A DNA stretch of 64,000 nt from Stercorarius parasiticus. Lineage: Eukaryota; Chordata; Aves; Charadriiformes; Stercorariidae. Where the stretch lies: the NCBI GenBank assembly GCA_013396915.1, contig VWZL01000908.1, positions 133,944 through 197,943 of the forward strand, written 5' to 3'. Shown one piece after another: positions 63,683-64,000 of this stretch; the first letter of the stretch is position 1, and every line of letters starts with the position of its first letter. The position numbers and the translations under genes were made by a program. Below the pieces are notes generated by a model. It was not told the origin of the DNA. It saw only the letters and a list, made by a program, of their open reading frames with translations, and did not search any database.

Positions 63683-63760
63683 ACTCATCAGCAAGACAAG
63701 GCACTAAAAGCACTAGCAACTGCCCAGAAAAGAGGACAGAACAAGGGTGCAGGAGATTGA
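63683..63760 (+). other. Possible terminal-exon-like segment, plus strand
   Basis: A very strong acceptor (TTTTTCTTAACTTTATTCTAG ending at 63682) is followed by 25 open codons to a TGA at 63758-63760. The peptide is lysine- and glutamine-rich, with KALKALATAQKRGQNKGAGD at its end. No good donor follows, so if real it would be a last exon with 3' untranslated sequence to the right. The peptide is not recognised and chance is quite possible. Confidence 0.2.
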
Positions 63761-64000
63761 AGTGAAGGGACCAAGCCATAAATGATTTCTTCTATTTCTA
63801 GTGCAAGTGCTGTAAGCTCTGATGCAATGTGGTCACCAGCATATATTGTTTCTGATACTGTCCAGATGAATGTAATTTATGCCTTCAATAATTTATAAGG
63901 TATTTCAACATGCTATTCTTATTCCACACACAGTAATAGATATGTGGAGTATAGTCCGTAATGCTGAATGCTTATTTTGCAGAAGAGTATTGCTCTCCTT
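63761..64000. other. Unassigned right edge
   Basis: No recognisable feature; no AATAAA signal was noted that would end the candidate terminal exon within the window. Confidence 0.4.

Overview
This window looks like bird nuclear DNA. The main evidence is a set of CR1-type LINE fragments. Several end in the avian 3' signature (a run like CCCTTCCAACC, then short ATTCTATG-type repeats), and one keeps the natural C-terminal end of the CR1 reverse-transcriptase reading frame. An endogenous-retrovirus-type LTR at the left edge is also consistent with a bird. The rest is AT-rich, single-copy-looking DNA with short microsatellites. No protein-coding gene is recognisable, and the long reading frames are either transposon remnants or chance. 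The window is therefore intergenic or lies inside a very large intron.

Layout: 1-906, LTR, probably cut by the window edge, with internal short tandem repeats. 3800-4527, very old CR1 (+). 14434-15080, CR1 (-) interrupted by a 503-base assembly gap. About 15380-16720, scattered minus-strand matches to a much older CR1 lineage. 19807-19900, an exon-shaped segment (+) with good splice sites. 24400-26600, a pyrimidine-rich (+ strand), relatively CpG-enriched region. Its right edge carries a canonical NF-Y/CCAAT motif and a CTCF-like motif, both on the minus strand, so it is the best promoter candidate. It is followed at 26715-26910 by an old tandem duplication of about 98 bp. 30748-31130, degraded CR1 (+). 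32617-32646, CR1 tail (-). 39661-39860, CR1 tail (-) abutting an isolated CpG-dense patch. 40770-41292, the best-preserved CR1 3' end (+). 49423-49600, CR1 3' end (+). From there to 64000 no repeat family or gene was recognised.

No operon, CRISPR, defence or metabolic system is present. The items most worth a second look are the 24.4-26.9 kb regulatory-looking block, the exon-shaped segments, several hairpins and interleaved inverted repeats (36428-36498, 42175-42204, 5822-5863), a 34-base alternating purine-pyrimidine tract, and the CpG-dense patch at 39862-39965. All functional readings are inference; no database search or alignment was run.
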